The translations under genes were made by a program, and so were the position numbers. A stretch of DNA of 64,000 nucleotides from positions 124,001-188,000 of the forward strand of contig JABANP010000031.1 in assembly GCA_013115135.1 (NCBI GenBank), written 5' to 3'. The stretch's first letter is position 1. Every line of letters starts with the position of its first letter. This DNA is from Perkinsus olseni (taxonomy: Eukaryota; Perkinsozoa; Perkinsida; Perkinsidae). Shown in pieces: positions 1 to 11,409 of the stretch. The notes under the pieces were generated by a model, which was not told where the DNA came from, ran no database searches, and saw only the letters and a list, made by a program, of their open reading frames with translations.

Positions 1-734
1 ATGATGACTAGGTGTAGGTGAAGCAACCAGCTAACGAGGAAGTGGAGGAAAGGAAGGGCTATGAGAGACTTGTCCAAGCGTGATGAGACGGTTTCAGCAC
101 GCGTGCACATCAAAAAGTATCTTGCGCATGCGTGCAGTAGACTTTTTATGTTACATTCCGATGGACACCCTTCGATATTCCACCTACACTGCTATAAGTT
201 TGAAAGTCTATACTACTTACTATTGATTGATAGCCTGTGCTGCTTGCGGGCGTTTGTCTGTCTGTTTGGCTGGTTAAGACCATTGATGAACGTTTCACCT
301 GTGATCCGTATGATCTACCATGTCAGGCGTGCCCGTTTCCACCCAAAAAAACAACACTGCTACGCTTGGTAGCGGCATCGAGACAGAGCTGGTCGTCCGA
401 CCATGCGGATGTGTGCAGGATATTGTGAAGACACTCGCAATCGTGTTCGTGCAAAGTAACCTGCGGTTTCGACGGAGGCCACTGACCTAGAGTCTCCGAC
501 TCAGTTTTTCTATCGCTTTCGCTTCCTCTCGTTGTTGTTTCAGCGACAACTCTCTCTCATTGGTTGCAATTCTCACGGGAATGATGAAAATGCCTGTGAT
601 TTCTTGAGTTGTTTATCATTGCCGCGCAGGCGTGTGGAACCTGACAAAATGTCGCTCGTCCAACGGCGGCGAACAATAATTCTCGCGCGCCACGAAACTA
701 GAATCGTGTTGGTGTTGTTCGTCATCATGTTGTG
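1..734. other. No gene supported
   Basis: The longest open frames here (about 100 codons at 61-372) have no recognisable protein features, no clear splice partners and no repeat partner elsewhere in the window. It may be intergenic DNA or an intron of a gene entering from the left. Confidence 0.5.
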
Positions 735-2084
735 ATGGCCGTTGCCTCTCCCTATGAAAACGAGCTCGATGCAGCAATCGACAAACTCCGGTCTCTGACG
801 GCTAAGCAGGGTAAGTTCTCCCACACAATCAACTTCAAGTCGATTATCAAGTTGCGTGAACCATAGAAGGACACTAACACTATCTGTTGTTGTTTTTATT
901 GTTCACAGGGTTCCCTTGCAGCCTCGCGCTCCGAGAGGACCCTGGCCATCATGTTCGGTGGAAAGAAGAAGGCGAGAAAAGCAAAGCAGCGGCGTGTTGC
1001 TCGAACTGGTAGGCCGAACACTGCGGCCTCTTTCACAGAATATTTTTGGAAAAATTTTTGGTGTAAAAGTGAATACTGAGAAAGAACTCTGAATGATACA
1101 ATTCTTGAGCAACTTCCGAATTTTTGTCTTTTCGTTTTTTTCATACCAAATTTTTCGTATTTGTTTCTCGTGAAATAGGAATTTCTCGCCTCGTGATGCG
1201 CCGTAGTATATGATGACAATCATCAGGATATTGAATCGATGGTGAATATCCTAGCCACAAATTTATTTGCTTTTCCGTAATTGGTGACGACAACAATGAG
1301 ACAGAAGGTCTTCGCTACGAGAGCAGAGTTAATCTTCGAGTTCCGCGCCGGGCCTCACGCCAAAAAATCGCTCGTCTGCATGATCCCTTCCCACTATTGC
1401 CATCGTCAACTACTTTTTCAGTTTCGTCTCATCCAAAAGCATCGCCATCTTTGGCCCACCAATTCCAACGCAACAGGTAGTAGCCTGCGGTCATCGTCAT
1501 CACCAGCGCAGAACCGAACTTCTGGCGCATTCTGAGGTGGATGTGCTGCCTCTTTACCGCGATGTCTGTCTGTACAGTTGGAAATGAACCGCTGGGGTGG
1601 TTCGTGGTTCTCATCTCGAACGCTTGCGGGATGAATCTTCGATAGTCGTTTTGTGAAGGAAATTTATACTGTTTTCACCGCGATGAAAGGAAGTCTCTCT
1701 GGTTTAATATACCTCTGAGGAGAGCTTCTTGACAATCCGTCTGATTGCACTGCATGTCAATGCTACAGAGAGCCCCCAACTGAGCACATCGGCTTCGAGT
1801 CTAACTAAGCCGGAACCGTAAGCGTTGGACTATAAACTCACAGACACAACACAAAAAATCTATGAAAGATATCCTTGGAAGTACGCTTCCATACCCTAAT
1901 TGTCTAACAAGAGCTGGTTTATGAAAATTGAGATCGGTTTTGATTGCAAGTTTGCAGTAAACTTAAGACAGTAGGCGCCCTCCTTAATAGCGATTCGTTA
2001 CTCGAGACCAATCCTTCACCTTTGGCAGGTACGAGGAGCTCTACAACTGCTACAGCAGCCCGAACCTCCTACCTTCGACTATGG
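735..2084 (+). CDS. Tentative 5' exons of a plus-strand gene (unrecognised)
   Basis: An ATG at 735 opens a 25-codon exon ending at 810 in a good donor (gtaagt). The next exon may start at 909 or 922. The 922 choice keeps a lysine/arginine-rich frame (KKKARKAKQRR, a nuclear-signal-like patch) open to a donor at 1008-1009. A third exon-like segment, 2029-2084, is bounded by ggcag and gtaaag. I do not recognise the protein. The join between these exons is not fixed, because more than one frame stays open in each. They may belong to the same gene as the EF-hand exons downstream, but nothing in the sequence proves it. The ORF-free space between exons is filled by AT-rich intron-like DNA and one short interspersed repeat. 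Confidence 0.33.
1737..1853 (-). repeat. Short interspersed repeat, family S, copy 1
   Basis: The reverse complement of this stretch matches 24197-24318 over about 120 bp with only scattered differences. Both contain TTATAGTCCAACGCTTACGG and CAGTGCAATCAGACGGATTG. Two shorter, more diverged relatives lie at 42710-42830 and 56098-56190. No coding potential or polyadenine tail is visible. A small non-autonomous transposon (MITE or SINE) is the simplest reading. Confidence 0.65.
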
Positions 2085-2786
2085 GTAAAGTAAAGCCTAA
2101 GATGCGCGAAGCACGTAAACTGACGAGCGGACGGTGTGAAGAGAGAGGAAAGACACGTGACGCAATGTCCAACAGTTTTGCAACAAGAAGTAATCTGGTG
2201 ATTCGTGGCGAGAGGGTCGAAGAAATGAGGCAGCGTTCGCTTCGGTGAGAGTAGCTCCGAGGGCTGAGGTGGGAAACGAAGGAGCGAGTTCTCTATTGCT
2301 ACTGTGTGCGGCACTTTCGGATCATGGGTGGATTATTCCTCATACCACTCCTTCCGGAATCTATGCGCCCAGCTCGGCGATTTGAGATCCTAGTCTGCGC
2401 GCGATGCATGAAGACGTCAATCGGCTGCAAGCAAAGCACTTTTATGTCATGGTCTATCGTCGCTCTTTCCATCACCAAAAATAAATTTCTGTTTTTCTCC
2501 AGTGCCCGTCGTACTCGCTTTTTTTCGGGCAGGTGATAAGGCTCGAAAAGCCGACCATTCTCGCGCAGCTCAGGGACGTACTTTCCCGGAGAAAGTTGTT
2601 GAAGTGGAGCAGCGACCGCCGATAAGGTACTGTACTCGTGGTAGCAGGCGAAGTACTCTCGTGAAATCAATCTTGTGATGGTTGCCGGTAGTGAGCGCTA
2701 CTTTTGCTCTGAATTTGGGTTCTCCTGTGCGGAGAACCGTTCGAAGGGAATCACGGAGTTCGTGATTTCCTATTTGTGGGAAGTAT
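2085..2786. other. No exon resolved
   Basis: Open frames of 76-123 codons exist on both strands, but none has splice-site support or recognisable motifs. It is probably intron or intergenic sequence between the tentative 5' exons and the EF-hand exons. Confidence 0.4.
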
Positions 2787-3735
2787 ATGAACGTAAATGA
2801 TGTTCGGAGCTTGCGAAGGGAGGTTATGGAAAGTTTAACTCCCGTGGGGAGGAGAGTTTCCTGTTCTTCAGACGACCTCGGGCGGCCCAGGAAGTTGGCC
2901 GATTGCGCAGGAATGCCATCAAACGGAAGCTACTCGGACGTAGTATCATCGCAGGGGATGCCGATGTTCCGTTCGTCACTGCGCCACGAAATTCGTCACT
3001 TGTTGAAACTTTTAGAGTCATCCTCAACCAGTTTGGCGAATGCTCCAAGGGTTGCTAAACCGTTGGCGGAGGAAGAGTTGGAGGAGTTCAGAACACTACT
3101 GTTGGGATACTTCGGTAACATGCGTTCCGAAATGGATGGTATGAATTATTGATCAAAATTGGTTTACCGGAGAACTCTGAACTGAATGCGCCCTTCCTAG
3201 GTTGAGTAGCAGGATTCATTTCAGGATCTCGTCGGAAGGCTCTGAAGTTCATCGACGACAACAACTCTGGAGAAATATCGCGTTCGGAATTCCAGGCGGC
3301 GATGTCGACACTTCTCGCACGCATCAGCCATCCTGGGAACGTGCGAACGAGCGTCTCAGCGGAGTCCAAGGCGGCGGATGTGATCGAGGAAGGAGAAGGC
3401 AGGGGACCGCTGGTCGCCGCTCTCTTACGGATTTACTTCAGACGTCAGTAGTCGATTCACGAAGTTGCTGGAGCACATTGGAAATAGCGCCTATTATACG
3501 GACCGTTTGTTTAAAGTAAGTGGAAGAAACTGGCCATCTCTGAGTTGCTTCGCTCCGCTTAATTCTCTGTCGAATCATTTTCCTATTGAATTTCGCGAGT
3601 TGGATGGGGTTGCTCCCCGGCAGACACTGGATGCGGACGGCAGTGGGTCCATCTCTCCGAAAGAACTCCTACCGTCGCCGGAGCTCAGGCAGAAGGAGTG
3701 GAGTTTGATGACGACTGATGAGAAATGGAATCGGT
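2787..3735 (+). CDS. EF-hand calcium-binding protein (partial, several exons)
   Basis: Three exon segments can be read. The first is open from 2787 to 3138 and ends in phase 1 before gtatga. The second starts at 3225 after ttcag, and joining them gives an uninterrupted MRSEMD-GSRRKALKF. It holds a complete 12-residue EF-hand loop, DDNNSGEISRSE, with acidic or amide ligands at positions 1, 3 and 5, Gly at 6, Ile at 8 and Glu at 12. The third starts at 3624 after cggcag and carries a second canonical loop, DADGSGSISPKE, preceded by the F-x-x-L expected of the E helix; it ends at a gtgagt donor. The splice between the second segment and the LFK codons before 3514 is not resolved and needs at least one more junction. 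Two well-formed loops make calcium binding likely. Whether this is a calmodulin-like sensor, a kinase or a cytoskeletal protein cannot be told. Confidence 0.6.
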
Positions 3736-4107
3736 GAGTCTCGGGCTCGATCCGAGTTTATGAGAGAGCCTACGCATTCAGTGGATGTATCTGCGTTTGC
3801 ACGACCTGAGTTTTTGGATTGTCGTGGGTCGTTCCTATTTAGTTACTTGGGGGAGTCTGTGCAGCACCCGGAGAAGCGCGCTTGGAGTGACGATGAAGAC
3901 GATGGTAGCGCTTTCACTTGCTTTACACTGGCGTTCTCCTGAGGACTGACGGCTCCCCTGGAGGCAGCTGGATGAGCTGTCCCTTTTTTCAGCGCATCAT
4001 CCCCCTTCAACACGGCTGTTAGTCCAGACTCGGGAGCCGCTATGGAGCGGTGGGTCCGTGCTTGCATGGGCTGCGTGGCTTGGCGTGTCTGGATAGGGTG
4101 TGATCAG

Positions 4108-5276
4108 GGCCGATAGCTCGGGATAAGGAGGCTCGGCTTCGCCGTTTACTGAAGCTCGAGCGTGAGAAGAGTTTCATGCGGCTGAACAAGGTAGCGTTGT
4201 TATCCCAGGGAAAGAAATCGACAGATACCGGGTAGTTCGGGATGTCGGGTAACTCGTATCATATTTGTCGCGACATTTAGTGCTTACGGCTTCCGAGCGC
4301 AGGAAGAGGTTAGGAATAAAGTCAAATCTATCAAACTGTACTTGAAAGGTGAGGATAAAGTTCCGATACCGGGACTCGAACCCGGGTCGCCTGGGTGAAA
4401 GCCAGGTATCCTAACCAGCTAGACTATATCGGACTGGTATATTTTGTCATATGCTCACACCCATCCAATGCCAGACTTGAATCAATCCCGCCGTGATCTC
4501 CATCATACCCGAGTGCACTTGGCTACTCTATTGAAGAGATCATCTAGGATGGCCGAGATACGCGCGAAGTAATGAATCATCGCTATTTCTCCTTCGACTG
4601 TAGACAGCCTTCACAGCTGATGGTCGTCTGTGCATCTGCGGAATCAGAAGGCAGTAGGCCACGCTGCCGCGTGATAGCGCATCCGTGAATTTCTACAGCT
4701 CAGAGGCATGCGTCCAATTTGAAGTATGCATGAGTGGGAAAAGGCGAATGGCGTCGACCGGAGATCGAAGCCATGGTGAAAACTAGATGAATGGTGGAAT
4801 TCGAATTCGGAGAGGAGTTTTCGCTAATATAATTGTTCATACACCTAGCTCAGAATGTACACGATCAATTGCGGCAGTGCTGTTGCACAGTCGATGATAA
4901 TACCGTTCGTGGTCGTGTTATTTTTCAGGGCTGCCCTTGAGAAAGAGAGGCTGGTGGAGGAGGAGAAAGCGCGCAGGTCGGCAGCATCGGAGGTTACCGT
5001 GCGCGATGCTTCCCTGATCGTCAGGGCAATCGTGAGTCAGCACCGATCAAATACGGTGCTATCGTCGGTGCAATTTGGCGTCGATGCTCTGGTGAGTTGG
5101 CCTCGCTGAGTTCATCACGATCGAACGACGTGGATGGATGGGATTATTATTAGGTTATACCGGAGGAAATCGACGAGGATTTGTTGAGCGACAACGAGTC
5201 GGAGGACTCGGCGGAAATAAGAAGACGGCAGCAGTTTGAGCGGAGACGATGTAACTTTAATAGGGGGAAGGAGTAA
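4108..5276 (+). CDS. 3' exons of a charged coiled-coil protein
   Basis: Three exons are supported: 4108-4190 (atcag to gtagcg), 4929-5031 (ttcag to gtgagt) and 5154-5276 (attag to a TAA at 5274-5276). The second and third join in phase 0. The encoded stretch is strongly charged and helical (KEARLRRLLKLEREK, then ALEKERLVEEEKARR) and ends in an acidic patch, EEIDEDLLSDNESED, followed by arginine/glutamine-rich residues. I do not recognise the family. The C-terminal part of the EF-hand gene just upstream is an obvious candidate for the same transcript, but the exons between 3736 and 4108 are not resolved. A tRNA gene on the other strand lies in the intron between the first two exons. Confidence 0.5.
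4361..4433 (-). tRNA. tRNA-Glu (TTC anticodon)
   Basis: Read on the minus strand this gives a full cloverleaf: acceptor TCCGATA pairs with TATCGGA, the D arm is TAGTCTAGCTGGTTAGGAT, the anticodon loop is CTTTCAC with TTC, and the T arm is CCCGGGTTCGAGTCCCGG. The A and B boxes match eukaryotic pol III promoters and no intron is present. It sits antisense in an intron-like gap of a plus-strand gene. Confidence 0.95.
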
Positions 5277-5814
5277 CGTGTTCCGAATGGATAATTTCAA
5301 CTTTCTGTTAGGGGAAGTGCATTGATAGTAGTGGGCCTGGCTTCCGTAGTATTTCGGAGATAGCTATGACGCGTGTTGTCACCATGAGAATATCGAGCGG
5401 GGGTGTCTTGGCCCTCTAATGGCTGGCTTCTACGAAATTGGGCAGTTATGCTCTCTGTTTTGTGATAACTTTTTGCCAGTTATGGCGAGTATCAGCGGTT
5501 CTGTTGTTGGCCAGAGTGTTCGACTTGTCGTATGTCAGCGGCGATCGAGCCATTAGCAGCGGACGTCAGGAGTCGATTCGCTCAAAGCACGCACTCGGAG
5601 CAGAACCAGGCTATTCGCTTCACGAGGAGCGCTACTCCCATTCAAGAATGATTTACGGGAGATGTGGTATGTAGCATGTCCTACACTTGAACGATGACTC
5701 AGTGTAATATTCGTCCTACTGAAGCCGTTTGAGTTGGAGAAATTGCGGATGGTGTGGTATGACATAATTCTGCACGCATGCACAAGAGCATTTTGTTCCA
5801 AACAATACTGCCAA
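5277..5814. other. Exon-like open frames, unresolved
   Basis: Open frames of about 60-80 codons cross 5438-5674 on the plus strand, one ending near a gtatg donor, but no consistent gene can be assembled. The last part is the 5' flank of the dynein light chain gene. Confidence 0.35.
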
Positions 5815-6512
5815 ATGGCCGCCAAGGACATTCCGACGGATTTAAAGAAGCAGATGCAACGGTCGTTGGTGAAGGTGAGGAAATGCAAGATTCTACAAGA
5901 CTCCAAGATATGCTTTCCTTTCAGCACACGGACATGGTAGGAGACTCCGGTGGAGAAGTGGTGGATCTGATTGTTGGGGCGATCGATAAGCATTCCACTC
6001 CGGATGGAGTGAACATGGAGGTACCGCTGGATTTTTCGCTCTTGTGTGGAAAACTTGATGCTGCGGTTGAATTTGAAGCGCCGCGGCGACTAACTTGCAC
6101 GCAGCGAGTTGCATCTCGGAAGAGTCGAGACTTTTTCAAAATAAGGTTAGCTATTCCCTGCTTGCTGTGAGCACTCGGGCGACTGATCATTGTGTGTCTT
6201 CTCGTTCAGGCCGCAGCCCGGTTGATCAAAGATTCTCTGGATAAACAATACGGTATAACGTGGCATTGTGTCCTTGGCAAGGGGTTTAGCTTCGACATCT
6301 CCGCCCAGGTGAGAGCTTCTGCTGGTAGAAGTGGTCGTAAAGCTAGTCTTGCTCACCATAATCGCCCATCATCGGTAGTCGGCTACTAGTAACCACACGA
6401 CTTTCCGATTCAATGAGCAGGGAGTAGTGGATGAATACAGCCTTTTCAGAACGGGTCATTGATGTACTGCCACTATCAAGGGGATATCGCCATACTAGTG
6501 TTCAAGTGCTGA
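5815..6512 (+). CDS. DNAL4: Axonemal dynein light chain, DNAL4/LC8 type
   Basis: Four exons, 5815-5874, 5925-6020, 6210-6308 and 6450-6512, are separated by GT-AG introns of 50, 189 and 141 bp, all in phase 0. They give 105 residues, the length of animal DNAL4. The protein starts MAAKDIPTDL and continues with LVKHTDM, the counterpart of the LVRHSDM region of DNAL4. It then has the LC8 core: AARLIKDSLDKQYG, then TWHCVLGKGFSFDI, then a last strand with YCHYQGDIAILVFKC ending at TGA. LC8-fold light chains dimerise and sit at the base of dynein motors, and DNAL4 types belong to ciliary arms, so this gene implies a motile flagellum. The last exon lies inside a dispersed repeat unit, and three further partial copies of that exon occur at about 10.88, 13.64 and 19.28 kb. 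Confidence 0.94.
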
Positions 6513-7078
6513 GGTACATGTCAACATGCTGTAATACTGGTCATGACTCGTCACTGAGTAGGAGTCGGTCAATCGGAGAGTTCGAATGCCCGCTCCTGGA
6601 CGGGAGATGAGTTTGCTTCTTGTGTGGTAGGAGATTAAAGCGGCCGCAGAGCGCCAGTCTGACCCTCGAGTTGGAGTCTTGACTACGACTTGGACTCGGT
6701 ATTGACTACCATCGCTGAGCAACTCCGCCGAGGTGATCGGTTCCTGACTCAGGAATCCTGAGCTTCACGCGAGTCAGTTTGCGGGATAGGGGAGTAGCGC
6801 AGCGCTACTAGCGCTTAGAGGGGAGTAGCGGGGTCTTTAGTCCCGGGTCCGAAGAAACTTCGGACCCGAGTATAACGTTACTAACGTATGTTACTCCATC
6901 AACACACCAGTGTCTCGAATAGTTGTCAATTATACAAGCCAGAGTCTACAACTGTTGATCAGCGTTTCAGAAACGCAGAGCGTACGAGTCTAACTCGGAA
7001 ACCAAGTTCTAGGTAGACCAACTGTGCATCCCTTGTCGTCAGCAATACAACTGTTTACAAAACTTGCCTGCGCATAGC
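6440..7078. repeat. First copy of the locus repeat (DNAL4 last exon plus R segment)
   Basis: From the last intron boundary of DNAL4 onward the sequence matches segments starting near 10873, 13637 and 19277, through the marker GAGTAGGAGTCGGTCAATCG. The right part (6661-7078) is segment R, which recurs at 8286-8660, 11044-11409 and 16824-17134 and is recognised by AACACACCAGTGTCTCGAAT and AACTGTTTACAAAACTTGCC. In this copy only, R contains an 11-bp perfect hairpin with a 3-base loop (6844-6868). R copies are direct repeats. R1 and R2 flank a gag-like fragment, so R may be a diverged LTR. Confidence 0.6.
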
Positions 7079-7183
7079 GCATAGCGGTTCAGCCAATGCC
7101 GCAGCTAACTCCTTGGGTCAATGTTAATATGCTGAAACCAGTACTCATCTCTTTGTGTAGGACTCCTTGAGTACGCCCCCCCC

Positions 7184-8120
7184 TTAGAAATAACGAATGC
7201 GAAAACCGTTGTTCTTGCTTGAGGCGCCTCCCTTAGTTGATTGAGCTGTTGCCGTAGAAATATCCTTCCCCGTGGTCGTTTTTGACGAATTACTCGTACC
7301 ACTGGCCTTGTTGTTGCTCTCACCATTAGAAGGCTCAGAACGAGCTCCAGTCAGTATCAATCTTCTAACCGCAGCGTACCCTTTCTGAGGTTGACGGGCC
7401 AACTGATCAGCGATGATATCTCGCAAGACCTCGTCCTTCAAGTTGTTCCGTGGGTTCGTGATCCGTATCTCATCAGGAACCTCAAAGAGCAACGTTCCCA
7501 TCTGACGTAGAAGAGAATCACATTTGGACACAAAGGCGCTGATAGACTCCGATGACTGCTTGGTAAAGGCCCACTGCTCGAAACACGTACTTTATGGAAG
7601 GCCAGACAGTCAGATAATCTCTCTCGGAATATCCCAGGGACAGTTGCTGAATCTTGGCAAATTGATCTCCAGCCTGGAGACTCCAGGTATTATCAGTTAG
7701 GGAGTACTGCACTGCATAGTATTCCAGCCAGTCATTATCATCAGTGCCAAGTCGGTACTGATGCAGAGAATACCATGCAGGTTGTCAGCTGGGCAGAGTG
7801 AAGAGGTTGTCATACAAGTGCAGAGTTGGTACTACCAACTCTGCATTCGGGTCCAGAGTCACTGACTCTGAGTCAGCTACTATGTCCATAACTGAACTAC
7901 GATAGTCTTTGATCACCTCCTATGAGACGCAAATTACGTCTACTATTACGCCGCGTAATGGTTGTCGTGCCTCTTAGCGTTTCTTTAGAACTCGACCCTT
8001 CAATAGATCTCGTAATTCACCGTTCACCAAGTGCTGGATCAACTCTAGGTCAAACCCAATAGCTCTTGCGATCTTGCACGTCGTCGTTGTTGAACTTCGT
8101 CGGTCATGATGGGGATAGTC
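7184..8120 (-). pseudogene. Degenerate LTR-retrotransposon gag (Ty1/copia-like)
   Basis: The minus strand carries broken, frameshifted pieces of one protein. A methionine-start fragment near 8106 reads MTDEVQQRRRARSQELLG, and a second frame continues with FDLELIQHLVNGELRDLL. Then comes 7518-7712, and then 7184-7531 with SKCDSLLRQMGTLLFEVPDE followed by a serine, threonine and lysine-rich tail. The helical order and length resemble copia-type gag (UBN2 family), but no zinc knuckle, protease or polymerase is visible. It lies between two direct copies of repeat R. A decayed, internally deleted LTR element is the best reading, at family level only. Confidence 0.5.
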
Positions 8121-8285
8121 ACGGGTTCTTCACCATCTGTAATGCAACAGAGCAACTCGAAGGATAAGTTTGTTTACTTGACTCACTGGGTCAGACTCGG
8201 TAATACAGTGAGCAATGAGAACATCTAGCGATTAGCTAGCTTCTCGCGCGGTTAGAGATCAACGCGACAGCAGGCTGCCAATCGA

Positions 8286-8660
8286 GCCCTCGAGTTGCTC
8301 TTCTCGTCGTAGTCAAGACTGCACTCGGTATCGACTACAGTCGCTGAGCAACTCAGCCGAGGTTATCGGTTGCTGAGCTTCGTGCGTGTCAGTTTGCGGG
8401 CTCGTGTGAAGGGGACTAGAGGGATCTTTAGTCGTGACAACAAATCTTCGGCCCCGAGTATAACGGAACGTATGTTACTGCATCAGCACACCAGTGTCTC
8501 GAATAGTTGTAAATTATACAACCCAGAATCTACAACTGTTGACCAGCGTTTCAGAAACGCAAAGCGTGAGTCCAACTTTGAAACCAAGTTCTAGGTAGAC
8601 CAACTGTGCAACCCCTTGCCGTCAGCAATCCAACTGTTTACAAAACTTGCCTGCGCATAG
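8286..8660. repeat. Repeat R, copy 2
   Basis: This is a direct repeat of 6661-7078 and of 11044-11409, sharing the CCTCGAG start, the tract TCTACAACTGTTGACCAGCG and the ACTTGCCTGCGCATAG end. From here to about 8800 the sequence is also shared with the 3' flank of the second secreted gene (11410-11560). Confidence 0.6.
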
Positions 8661-9030
8661 CAACAGCATAGCAAAGGGACTTGCGAATAGCCTACTGTTG
8701 AGAAGTATTCGGTCCTTGAGGGACTCTCCACGAGCTGGTAGGGCAGTCAGTGGATCGTTCGGCTGACAAGTTGTCGGCGGCTAATAGCAACCGTCACTAG
8801 CCTACCGATGATCTTCCGTTTTGATATGAATCTCGAGAAAAAACGAAGAAGAATGATAATAGAGGCACTAGGGCCATTTTCTGAAAGGGATCAGAAGCTG
8901 TGCTCGGTCGATCCGACCGGGTGGAGGCGGACGGATATGATGTACAAAATACCCACACGAACCGGCTTGTAGAAGATAACATGACAACCCTTTAGTCGTC
9001 AGCCAGCGTACCACATCGACTCCGAAAGCC

Positions 9031-9891
9031 TTAGATCACGAGGCTCTCGCTGCCCATGGGCACCGGGGTGGTAGAGGTTTGAGGAGGCCCAACCCTGCCG
9101 AAGCGAACCAGTTCTCTCTCGCCGTTCACGTTCGCAATAGAAACGTAGATAACGTCGTCGTTCCCGACCAGAACTGAATAGAAGCTATCTGTACCCAAGT
9201 CTGGGCAGAGAGCAGTAATCCGACGGCGAACGTCGGTTGAAACTTCGAAAAAGTGGTAATAAGCTCCTGGAGGTTGACGAAGGCCAAGAGTCTCCCGGAT
9301 ACTATCGCGTTGATAGCAACTGATTTCAAGTTCCACATTTGCAATTCTACCACCGTTGATAAACACATCAGTCACATTGATAGTCAAAGTCGCATTAAGC
9401 TGTCCATAGTTGGGGTCGTATCGATTGTATACACCCGATCTCAGCGGACTGTCTTCCTTCCAGAACGCACGGTCTTGACCTTGGAAAGGAGCGCTGAGGA
9501 GGCGGCGATCGTCTGTGTAGAAGCGCCATATCTGCCTTCCGCGGTGCGTGATCTTGGCCTGCGGGAAGAGCTTCTCAATATCATCAAAGAACTGGCCCAT
9601 CTCGATGAACTCGTCGCTCCAGGCGGCTACATATTCGTTGGATGGAGGTACATCGTACAATATATCTCGTCTGATGATGGGGAACTCGATCGAGACGGTC
9701 TCACCGACGCCCGTCGCTTCGAAGGTGAATCTCGCACGGGCGTTTCGGCTATCATCGAGGTTCTCGGCGATATCGATGTCCAAATGGTAGCCGATACCCC
9801 TGTGGCGGAACTTGCCAGCCGTTGGCTGGCCCGCCGCCGTGTTCATCAGCAACAGAGTGGCTATCAGCGAAGAAGCGCAGAGGTTCACCAT
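9031..9891 (-). CDS. Secreted protein, tandem family A, copy 1
   Basis: A single-exon frame encodes 286 residues from an ATG at 9891. The frame stays open upstream, but the three copies share only this methionine, and it begins a signal peptide (MVNLCASSLIATLLL, then small residues and GQ). The mature protein has no further membrane segment. It contains FDDIEKLFPQ, FWKEDSPLRSG, the N-glycosylation sites NATLTINVT, the motif ELEISCYQRD, and a threonine/proline-rich C terminus. I do not recognise the family. The second half, from FWKEDSPLRSG on, is almost identical in all three copies, while the first half after the signal peptide differs strongly. It is transcribed away from its copies' shared 5' flank at 9892-10070. 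Confidence 0.75.
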   Translation of the reverse strand: MVNLCASSLIATLLLMNTAAGQPTAGKFRHRGIGYHLDIDIAENLDDSRNARARFTFEATGVGETVSIEFPIIRRDILYDVPPSNEYVAAWSDEFIEMGQFFDDIEKLFPQAKITHRGRQIWRFYTDDRRLLSAPFQGQDRAFWKEDSPLRSGVYNRYDPNYGQLNATLTINVTDVFINGGRIANVELEISCYQRDSIRETLGLRQPPGAYYHFFEVSTDVRRRITALCPDLGTDSFYSVLVGNDDVIYVSIANVNGERELVRFGRVGPPQTSTTPVPMGSESLVI

Positions 9892-10865
9892 TGAGGCAGT
9901 GGAACTGTTGCGAAAAAAGTAGCTACCAGAGAGGGGAGTCATAGCGGAGAGATGCAAGTCATCTGACGAACCTAAGGTTGGTAACCTTAGCGGTACGTCC
10001 TCCCCCCACTATAACTCAGTACAGTGCGGCTATTTGAGAAGGGGCTCGAAGAGTCGTAGAAGTGGACTCGAGGGAAGCTGAGTGATAATGTGTTCGTTAG
10101 CTTGCTAAGCTTAGTGTAGCACGTATACAGAAGCACGCGCGCACAAGGTGTATAATAAGATCAGATGATTATTTGAGACTAATGAGATGGATAAGTGATG
10201 ATAGTCTAACAGCTGAATAGTATTGGACCAGGCTGGAGCCGTTTTATAGCGTAAACTATGGTCGACGACCATTGGTCGTCACTATGGTGCAAGTAGTAGT
10301 TGCCCGCAGATTCCCTAGCTCGCCTAAGCCGAGCTAGCGCACAGCTTAGCTATGGCATCCAACCTGTCTAAGTGCTCACACACGCACGAACCAAATGTTC
10401 CTACGGTACCGATGCGTGTCCGAGAGTTGCGGTTTAAACTAGCGAAGTTATCTCTCAACCAGTCGAAATCAGCCGAATTGCTCGGCCAGAGTGTTCAGAC
10501 CGTCTCCATTGGAGATTCTCGTGATAAAATCTCCGGCATCCGTTTGTGTCTGTGCGCGCAGGAGCAGATCTCTCGGGGGTGACGTGTGAGTCTGGCCTAC
10601 ATAAGCGCGCGTGCGCAAGCTCTTCCGAGGTGTAGCAAATTCCGGTGTTCTAGACCATCACGACAAAGCGACAAGATCCCGATCTTTGTGGACCAAGCGG
10701 CAAAGATCATGACCCCGGGTCATTGACCCGCCCTCCCGAGGATACTGTGAAATGGCTATCCTCTTTCCCAGCTAGGCTATCCGATGGTTCTAGTAGGTGA
10801 GAGACTTTCATGAATACCTACTAGGAGTGATATTCTTGCTCATCACAATGAGAAGAGAGGGGTGT
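9892..10865. other. Shared 5' flank of secreted gene copy 1
   Basis: No gene is evident. The stretch is collinear with 12623-13628 and partly with 18377-19269. Shared markers are AACTCAGTACAGTGCGGCTA just upstream of the genes, CATAAGCGCGCGTGCGCAAG further out, and TACTAGGAGTGATATTCTTG at the far end. An open frame at 10352-10582 (and 13049-13345) is conserved only as DNA and carries no motif, so I treat it as non-coding. The conserved part next to the start codons is the likely promoter. Confidence 0.55.
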
Positions 10866-10876
10866 CCCCCTTTTAG

Positions 10877-10902
10877 AAAGGGTCATTGATGTACTGCTAC
10901 TA
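10877..10902 (+). pseudogene. Relic of DNAL4 last exon, copy 1
   Basis: After an AG, the start of exon 4 is recognisable (GGTCATTGATGTACTGCTAC), but the rest of the exon is deleted and the sequence jumps to the shared downstream flank (CTCGTCACTGAATAGAAGTC). No other DNAL4 exon is present, so it cannot encode a light chain. Confidence 0.7.
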
Positions 10903-11043
10903 TGCTCATCATGACTCGTCACTGAATAGAAGTCGGTCAATTGGAGATAAGTACCCGTCTCCTGGAAGGTAGATTAGGTCGCATCTTGCGCGGTAGGAGA
11001 GTAACGCGGCAGCAGACTGCCAGTCAAACCCTCGGCCCGAGAG

Positions 11044-11409
11044 CCTCGAGTTGCTCTCCTCGTGATAGTCAAGACTGGACTCGGTATTGACTACCATCGC
11101 TGAGCAACCGGGCCGAGGTTGCTGAGCTTCATGCGTGTCAGTTTGCGGGCTTGTGTGAAGAGGACAAGAGGGATGTCTAGTCGTCAGAAGAAATCTCCGA
11201 CCCCGAGTATAACGGAACGCATGTTGTTTCATCAACACACCAGTGTCTCGAATAGTTGTGAGTTATACAACCCAGAGTCTACAACTGTTGGTCGGCGTTC
11301 CAGAAACGCAAAGCGTGAGTCCAACTTTGAAACCAAGTTCTAGGTAGACCAACTGTGCAACCCCTTGCCGTCAGCAATCCAACTGTTTACAAAACTTGCC
11401 TGCGCATAG
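11044..11409. repeat. Repeat R, copy 3
   Basis: Direct repeat of 8286-8660. It differs by small indels around CCGGGCCGAGG. No gag fragment accompanies it. Confidence 0.6.
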
